DNA from: Limnospira platensis
GTDB taxonomy: Bacteria > Cyanobacteriota > Cyanobacteriia > Cyanobacteriales > Microcoleaceae
Direction: 5' to 3' (one strand)
Assembly (NCBI RefSeq): GCF_046480435.1
Contig: NZ_PKGC01000006.1
DNA length: 64,000 bases
Shown: positions 36,179-45,494 of the stretch, in pieces
How the letters are laid out: each line of letters opens with the position of its first letter
Position numbering within the stretch: the stretch's first letter is position 1
Program-made: the position numbers and the translations under genes
Notes under the pieces: generated by a model
The model's input: only the letters and a program-made list of their open reading frames with translations
The model's database searches: none
Told to the model about the DNA's origin: nothing

Positions 36179-37384
36179 TCAGGACTCACAATTAGGATGA
36201 ATTCCGCCTTGATTGCAGATATAGGTAATTTGAGCATCACTCAAGTTTTGCACACGGGAAAAATCGGCCCCCTGCATTCGGTTTGAGGTGGCACCCTGAG
36301 CGGTTTCTTCGATAAACTCATCAGTGCGAGTTTCCCGATTAACCACAAAAGTCACCCCCTCAAAATTTGCGCCATGTAGTCTAGCACCCTGTAGGTTAAC
36401 TAAACTCAGGTCAGCATTACTCAGGTTAGCATTTTGTAGCCTAGCGTTTCTAAAATTAGTGCCAGTGAGTTGAGCTTGACTGAGGTTAGCATTCTGAAGA
36501 TTAGCACCTTGGAAATCAGCGCCCGATAAGGAACCCCTTTGTAAATCTGCTTCCCGGAGGTCAGCAAACATAAATTGGGTTCCCTGGGCGTTAATCTGAC
36601 TCATGCGGGCTAATTTGAGGTCTGAGCGTGACAGATTAGCGTTAGTGATATCTGCTCCGGTCAAACTAGCTTCTTTTAGGTTAGCATTTTCTAGGTTAGT
36701 GCCAATCAGACTAGCACTGCTAAAATTGCTGCCATTCAAATCAGCATTGGATAAATTAGCGCGGTCTAGGGTGCCGTTTAACAGGTTAGTGCGTCGCATG
36801 ATGACGGGACTCATAAAAGCGCCTGTCAGGTCAACAGAGGTCAAATCAGCGCCGCTGAGGTCTGATATCAAGTCGTCAAAGGTGTTAAAACGTCCATCAG
36901 GTCCAGGTGAAGCAAAGCGACTATTGCGGAAATTGGCATGGGTCATGATGGCACTGCGGAAACTGATGCCAGATAGGTCGGTTTGGTCTAGTACGAGGGT
37001 AAACTGAGCGGGAGGGGTGGTAGTTTGACCGAGATGAACACGACTAAGATCGGCTTGTTGGATAAAACCGCCATAGACTTTGAGAATTTTGGCGATCGCC
37101 CTTTGAGTAGCCTGCTGTCGTTGGGAAACAATACGTTTTTGCCGTTGGTCCGCCCCAAACCTCATCGAATCGAGGTCATTTCTCAAGGCTTGATTAAGTT
37201 TGCGGATGTTTGGTAAAGCCACCGGACCTGTACTCACCAAAGCCTGTTGAATCACCTCTAGCAATATGGGGTCATCTTCTTGACCGAGTAAATCCACCAG
37301 TAGGGGAACAGCGCGGGGGTCTTGTAGGGTTCCTAAAGCTAAAATTGCTCCCCGCCGTTGTGCGGGGTCGGTGTTGGCGGCGGG
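36179..37384 (-). CDS. HEAT-like plus pentapeptide-repeat protein, N-terminus missing in gap
   Basis: A GTG at 37297 could start a 372-residue product, but the frame stays open to the gap at 37385. The upstream residues read NTDPAQRRGAILALGTLQ followed by DPRAVPLLVDLLGQEDDP, a clear HEAT-like repeat, so GTG 37297 is internal. After a helical linker, pentapeptide repeats (A(D/N)LXX) run from about 75 to 340 of the visible part, and the end DAQITYICNQGGIHPNC has two Cys. It may be the C-terminal half of the RDD protein on the other side of the gap. Confidence 0.85.
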   Translation of the reverse strand, partial: PAANTDPAQRRGAILALGTLQDPRAVPLLVDLLGQEDDPILLEVIQQALVSTGPVALPNIRKLNQALRNDLDSMRFGADQRQKRIVSQRQQATQRAIAKILKVYGGFIQQADLSRVHLGQTTTPPAQFTLVLDQTDLSGISFRSAIMTHANFRNSRFASPGPDGRFNTFDDLISDLSGADLTSVDLTGAFMSPVIMRRTNLLNGTLDRANLSNADLNGSNFSSASLIGTNLENANLKEASLTGADITNANLSRSDLKLARMSQINAQGTQFMFADLREADLQRGSLSGADFQGANLQNANLSQAQLTGTNFRNARLQNANLSNADLSLVNLQGARLHGANFEGVTFVVNRETRTDEFIEETAQGATSNRMQGADFSRVQNLSDAQITYICNQGGIHPNCES

Positions 37385-37480
37385 NNNNNNNNNNNNNNNN
37401 NNNNNNNNNNNNNNNNNNNNNNNNNNNNNNNNNNNNNNNNNNNNNNNNNNNNNNNNNNNNNNNNNNNNNNNNNNNNNNNN
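37385..37480. other. Assembly gap of 96 N
   Basis: The gap separates the RDD protein from the HEAT/pentapeptide protein. If real length differs from 96, the two frames could be one gene. Confidence 0.99.
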
Positions 37481-38385
37481 AGAAATACTTCGTTATCTTG
37501 ATTTTGGGAGGCGCGAAGGTTGGCTTGATTTTGAATATAGACTTGAGTGCCGATAAAGGTTCCCAAAACGGCTGCCATGCTGGCACTACCGACGATAATT
37601 AGGGTTAAGCCAGGATATTGTCGCATCCATTGCCATAAATTCCACTCTGGGAGTTTTGGCTTAGAGATTAAGACGATCGCCTTGACCGATTGGTTTTCTT
37701 CTTCCCAGTCGTAGGAGGTGAATGGATTGGTAAAGAAGGAAGTGGCGACGGGTTGTACATAAGTACCAGCCAGCAAATCGTGTCCGGTGCGACTGTGGAA
37801 GCGCCGCCCCATTAGTCCGTCGGCGGCGATCATAATTCCCGATAATCCCATCATTACCAGGAGATTGGGGAATGCGCCTGTGGCTTGCCAAACTATATAT
37901 GCTATACCGACGGGAATGCCCCAACGCCCGATGGTTTCCCTAGCGATAATCCGTGAAAATCCGGGGGGGAGTTGTCTGGAGTTGACTACACGAACCCCAA
38001 ACCAGCGCTTGGGAAGGGTTTGTCCGGTGGTGGACAATAGATAAAGCTGCCAGGAGGCGATCGCTATTGGCAAAACTAAGGCACCAGACCAAAATAAATT
38101 CGTCAATGGAGATACACTGGGCTGGCGATCGCGCATTGGTAGTCCCAAGGTAGCAGCCACTGTTTCGGCTGTTCCTCTGACTACTGGGTTGAGGGGGACT
38201 GACACGGGACCACGATTGGAAATTGCACCAATGGTAAATGGGGCTAATCCCCCCACGATTACTAGGGACATCTCCACCGCCCAAGCACTGCAGCGACGCA
38301 CCCAAAACGGGAGTTGTTTGGCTTGTTTTTGCCAGGTGGGGGTTGGTTGGTCGATGCTGGGTCGGTTTGCAGTCGGACTAGCCAT
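37481..38385 (-). CDS. RDD-domain membrane protein, C-terminus in gap
   Basis: The N-terminal part has an RDD-type membrane domain: FWVRRCSAWAVEMSLVIVGG, then FWSGALVLPIAIASWQLYLL, GQTLPKRWFGVRVV (typical RDD helix end) and GRRFHSRTGHDLLAGTYV. A further helix near residue 270 (TLIIVGSASMAAVLGTFI) is followed by a polar segment that enters the gap. The residues past the gap in the same nominal frame (PPPTPTP...) are an artefact of the wrong frame. The RDD family is of unknown function, possibly transport. Confidence 0.88.
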
Positions 38386-38436
38386 AATTAATAATTGCCT
38401 TTGTCTGAATCTTTGATGATGGGTTACGGAACTTCT

Positions 38437-38757
38437 TTAAATCTTGGGTTTTTGGGATGATTTGAATACTTGATAACCTATGTACACTATCACCCCGACT
38501 ACCGCAAGACTTATGGCTAAGGAAATTAATTCGACAAGGGTTTTTAATAGGGCTAACCCGGCGATGACTCCCACACTGGCTATGGCGATCTGTCCGGCTT
38601 TGGGTAATCTCTTGAACCGCGCCATCAACTGACCATATAGGGTTTTTAGGCTGCTGTTTAAGTCGGAGGGGGTGGGATTTACGGGTGCATTGGGGTTAAC
38701 TTCGGCTTCGAGTTGCTCGAGGCGACGATTGATTTTCGGGTCGTCTTGGTAGTTCAA
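38437..38757 (-). CDS. Small protein with coiled-coil-like N-terminus and two hydrophobic segments (106 aa)
   Basis: It begins MNYQDDPKINRRLEQLEAEV, followed by a Pro/Asn linker and an amphipathic helix. Two hydrophobic segments follow (GQIAIASVGVIAGLALLKTL and ISLAISLAVVGVIVYIGYQ). No family is recognised. It lies 51 bases before the RDD gene on the same strand, so it is probably the first gene of that operon. Confidence 0.75.
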   Translation of the reverse strand: MNYQDDPKINRRLEQLEAEVNPNAPVNPTPSDLNSSLKTLYGQLMARFKRLPKAGQIAIASVGVIAGLALLKTLVELISLAISLAVVGVIVYIGYQVFKSSQKPKI

Positions 38758-38824
38758 GGGGTTTCTCCTCCGGGGATATAAAACAAGGCTTTACCATTGT
38801 ACAAGGAGATTAAGAGGGTGGGTT

Positions 38825-39253
38825 ATGACTAATATTAACTTGGGTCAAGTTTTAACAGCGGGACTGCTGGGGGTTTCCCTGTTTCTGGGGTCGGCGCAGT
38901 CGGTTTTGGCTGACAGGCGATCGGTTTCCCCTGGGGTGGCTGTCACTTTATCGGGAACTTCGGGGGGAAGTTCTAATAGCCGAGACTGTGGTTGGATCGC
39001 TGAGAGTCCTAATCATGTTCTTGATGTGACTCAGGATCTACCATATTGGAGTATTACTGTACAGACGGCTGGGGCTCCTACTTTACTGATTGATGGTCCG
39101 GCTGGTCGCTATTGTGTACTCCCGGAGAGTCCATCTGGGTCTATGTTACAGTTTTCTGGTTATGGTACTCGGGGAACTTATCGGATTTTTATTGGCGATC
39201 GCCAACAGTCTCAACATCCTTATAGCCTTTCGATTTCTGACCGTAAGCCCTAG
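38825..39253 (+). CDS. Secreted protein of unknown function (142 aa)
   Basis: A signal peptide (LGQVLTAGLLGVSLFLGSAQ then SVLA) ends near residue 29. The mature part, with SGTSGGSSNSRDCGWIAESP and two Cys, looks like a beta-rich periplasmic domain (YGTRGTYRIFIGDRQQSQHP). No family recognised. Its stop is 2 bases from the convergent membrane gene. Confidence 0.78.
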   Translation: MTNINLGQVLTAGLLGVSLFLGSAQSVLADRRSVSPGVAVTLSGTSGGSSNSRDCGWIAESPNHVLDVTQDLPYWSITVQTAGAPTLLIDGPAGRYCVLPESPSGSMLQFSGYGTRGTYRIFIGDRQQSQHPYSLSISDRKP

Positions 39254-39255
39254 AT

Positions 39256-40110
39256 TTATCGGCTTTTGGGGCTATCTGTCACTAGATTCTGTTTCTTACC
39301 ATTACGGCTGATTATATCGTAGTAAATAACGGCTGTAATGGCTTGGAAAAACGGCAGAGTCAGCGCACTCATAGCAATTGCCACAGCAAAGATAATTAAG
39401 AAATTTATCAAAGCTGCTAAGTCATACGGCAAAATTGAACTGATAACTGCTCGGCTGATTGCCATAATCAACTGACCCCTGATTGCCATAATCAACTGAC
39501 CCCCAATGCTGACGGGGAAGGTGGCCAGACCTGCGACTATCATAATCCAGATAATTTTAAATGCTGATTCTTGGGTAATTTTCCAGCTCTTACTAATGGC
39601 TCCAGTGGCGGTCATCGGATTTTCTACGGCTAGAATCACGTCACATATATACAGGCGGGCTGATATCCACATCAAGCCTATATAAAAGATGACAAATGCC
39701 ACTACTCCTAATAAAAATCCTAGTAATAATGACACCCAATTTTCTGGATTCAGCAGCATAGATACCAAGAATCCGGCTATTCCCAAAGCTATGCTTAAAC
39801 CTATAAAAGCCCCAATAAGAATCAATAGTACCAGAATTGATTGCCCTAAAAAACTCCATTTTCGCTTGTCGGTATAGCGTTTAGCATCTGCTCCTGGTTC
39901 TGGGCGTTCGCTAACTTCAAAAAAGGCTAAACGAGCGATCGCTCCTGAAGTAGCGGCAAATTTAGCCCAACCATAAACGGGAACAATCAGCCATAACCAG
40001 GCGACCAATGCCATAGTAAAATATTGTTTAAAATGGTCTCGATAGATGCGAAATCCGGCACTAATCACATCACCTAAGTTTAGGGATTTGTGAGCATATT
40101 TATTAGTCAT
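39256..40110 (-). CDS. Polytopic membrane protein, paralog 1 (284 aa)
   Basis: The N-terminal 90 residues (GFRIYRDHFKQYFTMALV, LWLIVPVYGWAKF, AIARLAFFEVSERPE) are almost identical to those of the next gene upstream. About five to six helices follow. The pattern resembles the DUF975/glycerophosphodiester phosphodiesterase membrane-domain group, but the family call is tentative. An 8-residue tandem duplication (GQLIMAIR then GQLIMAIS) is encoded at 39457-39504. It is convergent with the secreted-protein gene. Confidence 0.82.
   Translation of the reverse strand: MTNKYAHKSLNLGDVISAGFRIYRDHFKQYFTMALVAWLWLIVPVYGWAKFAATSGAIARLAFFEVSERPEPGADAKRYTDKRKWSFLGQSILVLLILIGAFIGLSIALGIAGFLVSMLLNPENWVSLLLGFLLGVVAFVIFYIGLMWISARLYICDVILAVENPMTATGAISKSWKITQESAFKIIWIMIVAGLATFPVSIGGQLIMAIRGQLIMAISRAVISSILPYDLAALINFLIIFAVAIAMSALTLPFFQAITAVIYYDIISRNGKKQNLVTDSPKSR
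39457..39504. repeat. 24-bp in-frame tandem duplication
   Basis: GATTGCCATAATCAACTGAC plus CCCT at 39457-39480 is repeated at 39481-39504 with one change. It adds 8 residues to the membrane protein and is absent from the paralog. Confidence 0.9.
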
Positions 40111-40335
40111 GACTCAATTTAGAGATGCAGCTATAGGATTTTTGACTGTCTCCAAAAATTACAGATTCTTGGTCTCCTTGGTTTCACCAAAGTAAAAAAT
40201 GCTGCTCGTCGTTACCTAGGGGGGGGAAGCCAGGAATCTGCTTTTAATTGACCAGCCCGAAAACTCCTATGGTGGGGATTATACAGCAATTAGGTAATTC
40301 GGGCGATTTTCTTAAACAAAATTTCACAAACACCT

Positions 40336-41172
40336 TCAGATTTCTAATATTTTTGGGTTATCTGTGACTAAATTCTGTTCATCCTGATTATGCTGGTTGA
40401 TGAGGTCGTAGTAAATCACGGCTTTAATGGATTTGAAAAAGGGGAGAGTCAGCGCCCCCATAGAAATTAACACAGCGGATACAACTAATAAATTCAGCCA
40501 AACTGCTACCTCAGCCGTGACTAGGGAATTGATAAGTAATCGGCTGATTAATAAAATGAACCGAGTAGCTATGGGGAAGGGTAAAGTTGCTAAAAATGCG
40601 ACTATCAAAATCCCCATAATTTGAAACTCTGATTCTTCGGTGATTTCCCAGCTTTTTCTAACCGATTTTTTGGCGTTTGTCTGGTCTTCTAATGCGAGAA
40701 TCACGTCACATATATACAGACGGGCTGATATCCATATAAACCCCAGGTATAAGATGATAAACCCAAATACTGCCAATAAAAAAATTAACCATGATAACCA
40801 AAAACTCTCAAAATTCAGTTTCATAAATATGAATATGGCTGCACCAAGAATCATACTAAAACCGATGACAATACCAATGAGAATTAATCCGACGAGGAGT
40901 AATTGTCCGAAAAAACTCCATTGGCGTTTGTTAGTGTAGCGTTTAGCATCTGATGGGGCTTCTGGGCGTTCGCTCACTTCAAAAAAGGCTAAACGAGCGA
41001 TCGCTCCTAAAGTGGCGAGAAATTTAGCCCAACCATAAACGGGAACAATCAGCCATAAACAGCCGACCAACGCCATAGTAAAGTATTGTTTAAAATGGTC
41101 TCGATAGATGCGAAATCCGGCAATGATCACATCACTGATATTTAAAGAGGGTTGAGGGTATTGATTAGTCAT
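40336..41172 (-). CDS. Polytopic membrane protein, paralog 2 (278 aa)
   Basis: Tandem paralog of the previous gene: GFRIYRDHFKQYFTMALV and SVREW-free RLAFFEVSERPE segments match, while the C-terminal two thirds diverge. I place the start at ATG 41172 (MTNQYPQPSLNISDVI), because it aligns with MTNKYAHKSLNLGDVI of paralog 1. The frame is open for 12 more codons. Function unknown; about five to six helices. Confidence 0.82.
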   Translation of the reverse strand: MTNQYPQPSLNISDVIIAGFRIYRDHFKQYFTMALVGCLWLIVPVYGWAKFLATLGAIARLAFFEVSERPEAPSDAKRYTNKRQWSFFGQLLLVGLILIGIVIGFSMILGAAIFIFMKLNFESFWLSWLIFLLAVFGFIILYLGFIWISARLYICDVILALEDQTNAKKSVRKSWEITEESEFQIMGILIVAFLATLPFPIATRFILLISRLLINSLVTAEVAVWLNLLVVSAVLISMGALTLPFFKSIKAVIYYDLINQHNQDEQNLVTDNPKILEI

Positions 41173-41261
41173 GGCTAGGTTATAGATAGAGTTAGAGAAT
41201 TTGGCCAATGTCCCACAAAATTACAAACCAATATCTGGGATAATTCTATATCAAAACCAGG

Positions 41262-43529
41262 TTACTGTAATCGCTGAATTTGATATTGAGAATCCCGAAA
41301 TCCCCCGGTCAAACCTTGCTCTAAAAACAGTTTTCCAGCCTGTTCAAAATCACTGATGGCACCTCGGCGATCGCCTAAAGATGCTCGGACCATTCCGCGA
41401 CCATAAAAAGCACCAGCTAAATTAGGTCTGATGCGAATAGCTTGGGCGTAGTCTGCGATCGCCTGAGAGTAATTACCAAGTTCAGCATGAGCCTGAGCCC
41501 GGTTACTGTATGATTCCGCATCATTAGGATTAAGACTAATGGCTTGGCTATAGTCTGCGATCGCCGCCTCATAATCCTCAGCCAAAGAGTGAACTAACCC
41601 CCGATTACTGTGAGCCTTAGAATTATTAGGTTCTAACTCAATCGCCTTAGTACAATCTCCAATAGCTGCATCATAATTTTGCACATTCAGATAAGCAATA
41701 CAGCGATTATTATAATCCATAGCTGTGGGGTTTAATTGAATGGATCTACTACAACTTTCTATCGCCGCCTCATAATTCCCTAAATTGATGTAGGTACTGC
41801 AACGATTCCCGTATGCTTCAGCATTATCTGGTTCCCAACTAATCACTTGATTATAGTCTGCTAAAGCACCTTGATAATCTCCTAAATGAAACCGAGCGCG
41901 ACCCCGATTATAATAAGCAGCAGCCGACTGGGGATTGAGTCTAATTGCTTCTGTATAATCAGCCATTCCGGCTTGTAAATTACCAGCTTTAACGTGAGCG
42001 CTTCCTCTAGCACGATAAGCCTCACTATGGTCGGGCTGTCGCCTAATTACTTCGGTATAATCTAATATGGCGGCTTCGTAGTTTTCTTGGGTATAATGGG
42101 CGAGCCCCCTTTGATAGAAAGCGTCTGTATCTTCTGGGTTCAGACGGATAACTTGATTTAGGTCATTAATAGCATTACCAAAATCTCCCATTTGATGGTA
42201 TGCTAAACTGCGGTTAAAATAGATGTCAGGATTAGTAGGATCAAGTTTAATGGCTTGGGTGTAATCAGCGATCGCCTGTTCATATTTCTGGAGGTCATAG
42301 TAAGCATTAGCCCGTTTACGGAAGGCTTCACTATTATCAGGAAATAGCTGGATTGAGCGATTAAAAGCCTTAATTGCCGCTTCCGGATCTCCCGCTTCCA
42401 GACGTTCTACCCCTCTTTTTAAGGCGGCTTCTGATTTCACGGGATCGGGACGGTTTAACACTTGAAATAAGCCAAATATCACCATTAAACCCACTAATCC
42501 AGTCGCGGCTATTCCTACTACAGTCCATAGGCGATTTAAGGAGATTTCCCGTCGTCGCGGTTTGTGTGCTTTATAAGGGGGGTGATTTGGGGAAGTTTGG
42601 TTAACTAACCCAGTTTTTCCGGTGAGTTGATTTAATTCGGCGATCGCATCAATAGCCGATTTATATCGCTTGCCATAGTAATGATGCACCATTTTATCTA
42701 TAATACTAGCTAGGCTGTTACTAACTCGCGCCCGCTGTCGCCAGGCAATTTCTCCAGATATAGATAGGCTAGGATCTTGAAGTTTCGGCAAATCTGAGGC
42801 TTCTAAACCAGTTAAAGCCTGAATAGCAATCATTCCCACAGCATATAGATCGCTATTAAATTGGGGGTTTCCCTGGAATTGTTCAATCGGCATATAGGAA
42901 GGTGTACCCGTGGCTATGGTTCGCATGGGTTGATTATTTTCCTCAGCCAGTTGGCTAGTCACGGCTTTGACGGAACCGAAATCGATTAAGACTAAGGCTT
43001 GGTCTGATTTGCGGCGAATTAAATTCGAGGGGTTAACATCTCGATGAATTACGCCGTTGTGGTGAACAAATACTAAAATATTGAGGATTTCTTCTAATAC
43101 TTCGATAACTATATCTTCTTTCCACGGATGACCGGGAATTAGTTCTTTATGAAGGGGATGTCCTTCGATAAATTCTTCCACTAGATAGAAGTGATTATTG
43201 TCCTCAAAATAGGCTAATAATAGGGGAATGCGATCGTTTCTTCCAAGTTTTTCTAAGATTTCTGCTTCCTGTCGAAATAGGCGTAGGGCTGTTTTCAGGA
43301 TTTTGGAATTATTACTGGGGGGACGCAGTTGTTTAACCACACATTGAGGATGACCTGGGCGGCGGGTATCTGCCGCTAGATAGGTCTGGCCAAATGCTCC
43401 CGAACTCAAAATTTGTACAATTCGATACCTTCCATCTAGGAGTTGACCAATGATTTCCATCTGGCGTTGAGGTTTGAAACTTCTATGGGAGTTCGAGGAA
43501 TGGGGTTTAGAGCGATCGTCTAAGTTCAT
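41262..43529 (-). CDS. Serine/threonine protein kinase with TPR tail (755 aa)
   Basis: The kinase domain spans about 30-290. It has a Gly loop LSSGAFGQTY, the ATP Lys in CVVKQL, the catalytic loop VIHRDVNPSNLI, and LIDFGSVK (DFG). The catalytic-loop Lys usual in HRDLKPxN is Asn here, as seen in some cyanobacterial kinases. A helix at about 338-362 (LWTVVGIAATGLVGLMVIF) anchors it. About ten TPR units run from 375 to 735 and would be on the other side of the membrane. It is alone on this strand. Confidence 0.92.
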   Translation of the reverse strand: MNLDDRSKPHSSNSHRSFKPQRQMEIIGQLLDGRYRIVQILSSGAFGQTYLAADTRRPGHPQCVVKQLRPPSNNSKILKTALRLFRQEAEILEKLGRNDRIPLLLAYFEDNNHFYLVEEFIEGHPLHKELIPGHPWKEDIVIEVLEEILNILVFVHHNGVIHRDVNPSNLIRRKSDQALVLIDFGSVKAVTSQLAEENNQPMRTIATGTPSYMPIEQFQGNPQFNSDLYAVGMIAIQALTGLEASDLPKLQDPSLSISGEIAWRQRARVSNSLASIIDKMVHHYYGKRYKSAIDAIAELNQLTGKTGLVNQTSPNHPPYKAHKPRRREISLNRLWTVVGIAATGLVGLMVIFGLFQVLNRPDPVKSEAALKRGVERLEAGDPEAAIKAFNRSIQLFPDNSEAFRKRANAYYDLQKYEQAIADYTQAIKLDPTNPDIYFNRSLAYHQMGDFGNAINDLNQVIRLNPEDTDAFYQRGLAHYTQENYEAAILDYTEVIRRQPDHSEAYRARGSAHVKAGNLQAGMADYTEAIRLNPQSAAAYYNRGRARFHLGDYQGALADYNQVISWEPDNAEAYGNRCSTYINLGNYEAAIESCSRSIQLNPTAMDYNNRCIAYLNVQNYDAAIGDCTKAIELEPNNSKAHSNRGLVHSLAEDYEAAIADYSQAISLNPNDAESYSNRAQAHAELGNYSQAIADYAQAIRIRPNLAGAFYGRGMVRASLGDRRGAISDFEQAGKLFLEQGLTGGFRDSQYQIQRLQ

Positions 43530-43811
43530 AATATGTTACAGTTTGATATAAAATGGAGGAGATAACAAATGCAATCGGTTTTCCTATGGATTAACTGATT
43601 TTCCTATGGATTGAGAACTCACCATTGAGTTTCTTGTGTCAATTTTGGCATAAAATTTTGGCTATGGTCTATATCAATCATAACCACTGTGAACCCAGTC
43701 TGATTGCACCATGCCCCCCGTCCCTAGGTAGGTATGCACACCATGCTCAAGATCTAGTTTCCTGAGATTAAAAAATATTCTAAATTTTTGGTGAAAATTA
43801 CCTCGAAAACC
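43530..43811. other. Divergent intergenic region of about 280 bases
   Basis: It lies between the kinase gene and the creatininase-family gene and must hold both promoters. Nothing else distinctive was seen. Confidence 0.4.
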
Positions 43812-44630
43812 ATGCACAATTTTATCCCCCCTCATCGGTTTTTCCCTTACCTAACTTGGACAGAAATTGCGGAAATGCCCGATCGAGAAAATACGGTAAT
43901 TATCCAACCTATTGGGGCTATAGAACAACACGGCCCCCATTTACCGTTAATTGTCGATGCTGCCATTGCTACGGCTGTGACCGGGAAAGCCCTAGAAAAA
44001 CTCGATCGCACTATTCCCGCCTATGCCCTGTCTACCTTATATTATGGCAAATCTAACGAACATTGGCACTTTCCGGGAACCATCACCTTAACCTCTGAAA
44101 CCCTAATGTCAGTATTAATGGAAGTAGGAGAAAGTATATATCGGGCGGGGTTCCGCAAATTAGTATTTGTGAACGCCCACGGTGGACAACCCCAGATTTT
44201 AGAGATGGTAGCGCGAGACTTGCATCAACAGCATGAAGATTTCATGGTCTTTCCCCTGTTTGTGTGGCGGGTTCCCCACATAGCCAAAGAACTATTTTCC
44301 CCCGAAGAATTGGAATTAGGGATTCACGCCGGAGACATAGAAACCAGCGTGATGTTATCAATTTTGCCTGATGTGGTACGCCGGGAAAAGGTGGTGCGAG
44401 AGTTTCCCCACGGCTTACCCTCGGACAGTTTACTGAGTATGGAGGGAAAATTGCCCTTTGCTTGGGTAACGCGGGATCTAAGCGCTAGTGGTGTTTTGGG
44501 AGATGCAACCGCCGCCACAGAAGATAAGGGGACGCGCCTACTCGAGTCGGTGGTAGACAGTTGGGTAAAGGCGATCGCAGATATTTATAAATTTCAGCAG
44601 CCCCAGTGTTTCCGCTCTGTGTCAAAATAA
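43812..44630 (+). CDS. Creatininase-family amidohydrolase (272 aa)
   Basis: The metal-binding pattern is visible: IQPIGAIEQHGPHLPLIVDA (Glu, His, His and Asp), NEHWHFPGTI, FVNAHGGQ, and GIHAGDIETSVML with Glu. The family includes creatininase and riboflavin/F420 formamide hydrolases; the substrate is unknown. I chose ATG 43812 (MHNFIPPHRFFPYLTW) over upstream TTG or GTG at 43788 and 43791. It is 32 bases ahead of ycf23 on the same strand. Confidence 0.9.
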   Translation: MHNFIPPHRFFPYLTWTEIAEMPDRENTVIIQPIGAIEQHGPHLPLIVDAAIATAVTGKALEKLDRTIPAYALSTLYYGKSNEHWHFPGTITLTSETLMSVLMEVGESIYRAGFRKLVFVNAHGGQPQILEMVARDLHQQHEDFMVFPLFVWRVPHIAKELFSPEELELGIHAGDIETSVMLSILPDVVRREKVVREFPHGLPSDSLLSMEGKLPFAWVTRDLSASGVLGDATAATEDKGTRLLESVVDSWVKAIADIYKFQQPQCFRSVSK

Positions 44631-44662
44631 ATCGATATCGGAAATAGAGTCTAAGTAATACA

Positions 44663-45412
44663 ATGATCAACTCCACCCTACAGCAAGCCTTTAACCGAGG
44701 CCAAGGGCTGAAAGTAATTAGCGGTTTAATGAATTTCAATCGCGCCAATGTCATGGCGGTAGTCAAAGCAGCCACTCAAGGCGGCGCGACCTTTGTAGAT
44801 ATTGCCGCCGACCCCGAATTGGTGGCGATCGCCCGGAATTTGACCCATTTACCTATTTGTGTCTCAGCCGTAGAACCAGAAAAGTTTCTCCCCTGTGTCC
44901 AAGCTGGGGCTGATTTGATTGAAATTGGGAATTTTGATGCTTTCTACGCCCAAGGACGGCGCTTTGAAGCTCCCGAAGTTTTGGAATTGACCCGTCAAAC
45001 TCGATCGCTACTTCCTGAGATTACCCTATCGGTAACAGTTCCCCATATTTTGGAACTTGATCAACAAGTCCAATTAGCTATAGACTTAGTGGAAGCTGGG
45101 GCGGATATTATCCAAACTGAAGGGGGAACTAGCGCTAACCCCGTGCATCCCGGAACTTTAGGATTGATTGAAAAAGCTGCCCCTACCCTAGCCGCTGCCC
45201 GCGAAATTTCCCGCGCCGTATCGGTTCCAGTATTATGCGCTTCGGGAATTTCTAGTGTAACAGCACCTTTGGCGATCGCTGCTGGGGCGGCTGGTGTCGG
45301 TGTCGGTTCCGCTATCAACCGCCTGGATAATGAATTAGCAATGATTGCAGCCGTTCGTAGTCTGGTGGAAGCATTAGCCACTGTCAATACTTCCCGGATT
45401 TATCACTCTTAG
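44663..45412 (+). CDS. ycf23: Ycf23-like DUF561 TIM-barrel protein (249 aa)
   Basis: The whole product has a TIM-barrel pattern: KVISGLMNFNRANVMAVVKA, GATFVDIAADPELVAIA, PICVSAVEPEKF, GADLIEIGNFDAFY, ADIIQTEGG and VPVLCASGISSVTAPLAIAA. This is the family known from plastid genomes as Ycf23 and in bacteria as DUF561, whose reaction is unknown. The sequence is full length. It is probably co-transcribed with the creatininase-like gene. Confidence 0.9.
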   Translation: MINSTLQQAFNRGQGLKVISGLMNFNRANVMAVVKAATQGGATFVDIAADPELVAIARNLTHLPICVSAVEPEKFLPCVQAGADLIEIGNFDAFYAQGRRFEAPEVLELTRQTRSLLPEITLSVTVPHILELDQQVQLAIDLVEAGADIIQTEGGTSANPVHPGTLGLIEKAAPTLAAAREISRAVSVPVLCASGISSVTAPLAIAAGAAGVGVGSAINRLDNELAMIAAVRSLVEALATVNTSRIYHS

Positions 45413-45420
45413 AAAATGTT

Positions 45421-45492
45421 TACAGCCCCACAGTTCGTCTCTATCTTTGGCAGTCGGAATTATCCGCCCACCAGATGACAGTTGGGGCTGTA
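45421..45492. terminator. 10-bp inverted repeat between convergent genes
   Basis: TACAGCCCCA at 45421-45430 is repeated inverted at 45483-45492, with about 50 bases between. It may act as a terminator for ycf23 and the convergent gene at 45495. Confidence 0.4.
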
Positions 45493-45494
45493 CT

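Noticed and set aside
37339..37384. Apparent continuation of the RDD protein after the gap (PPPTPTP...)
   Set aside because: It is the wrong frame of a segment that encodes a HEAT repeat in another frame; the frame shift arises from nominal gap length.
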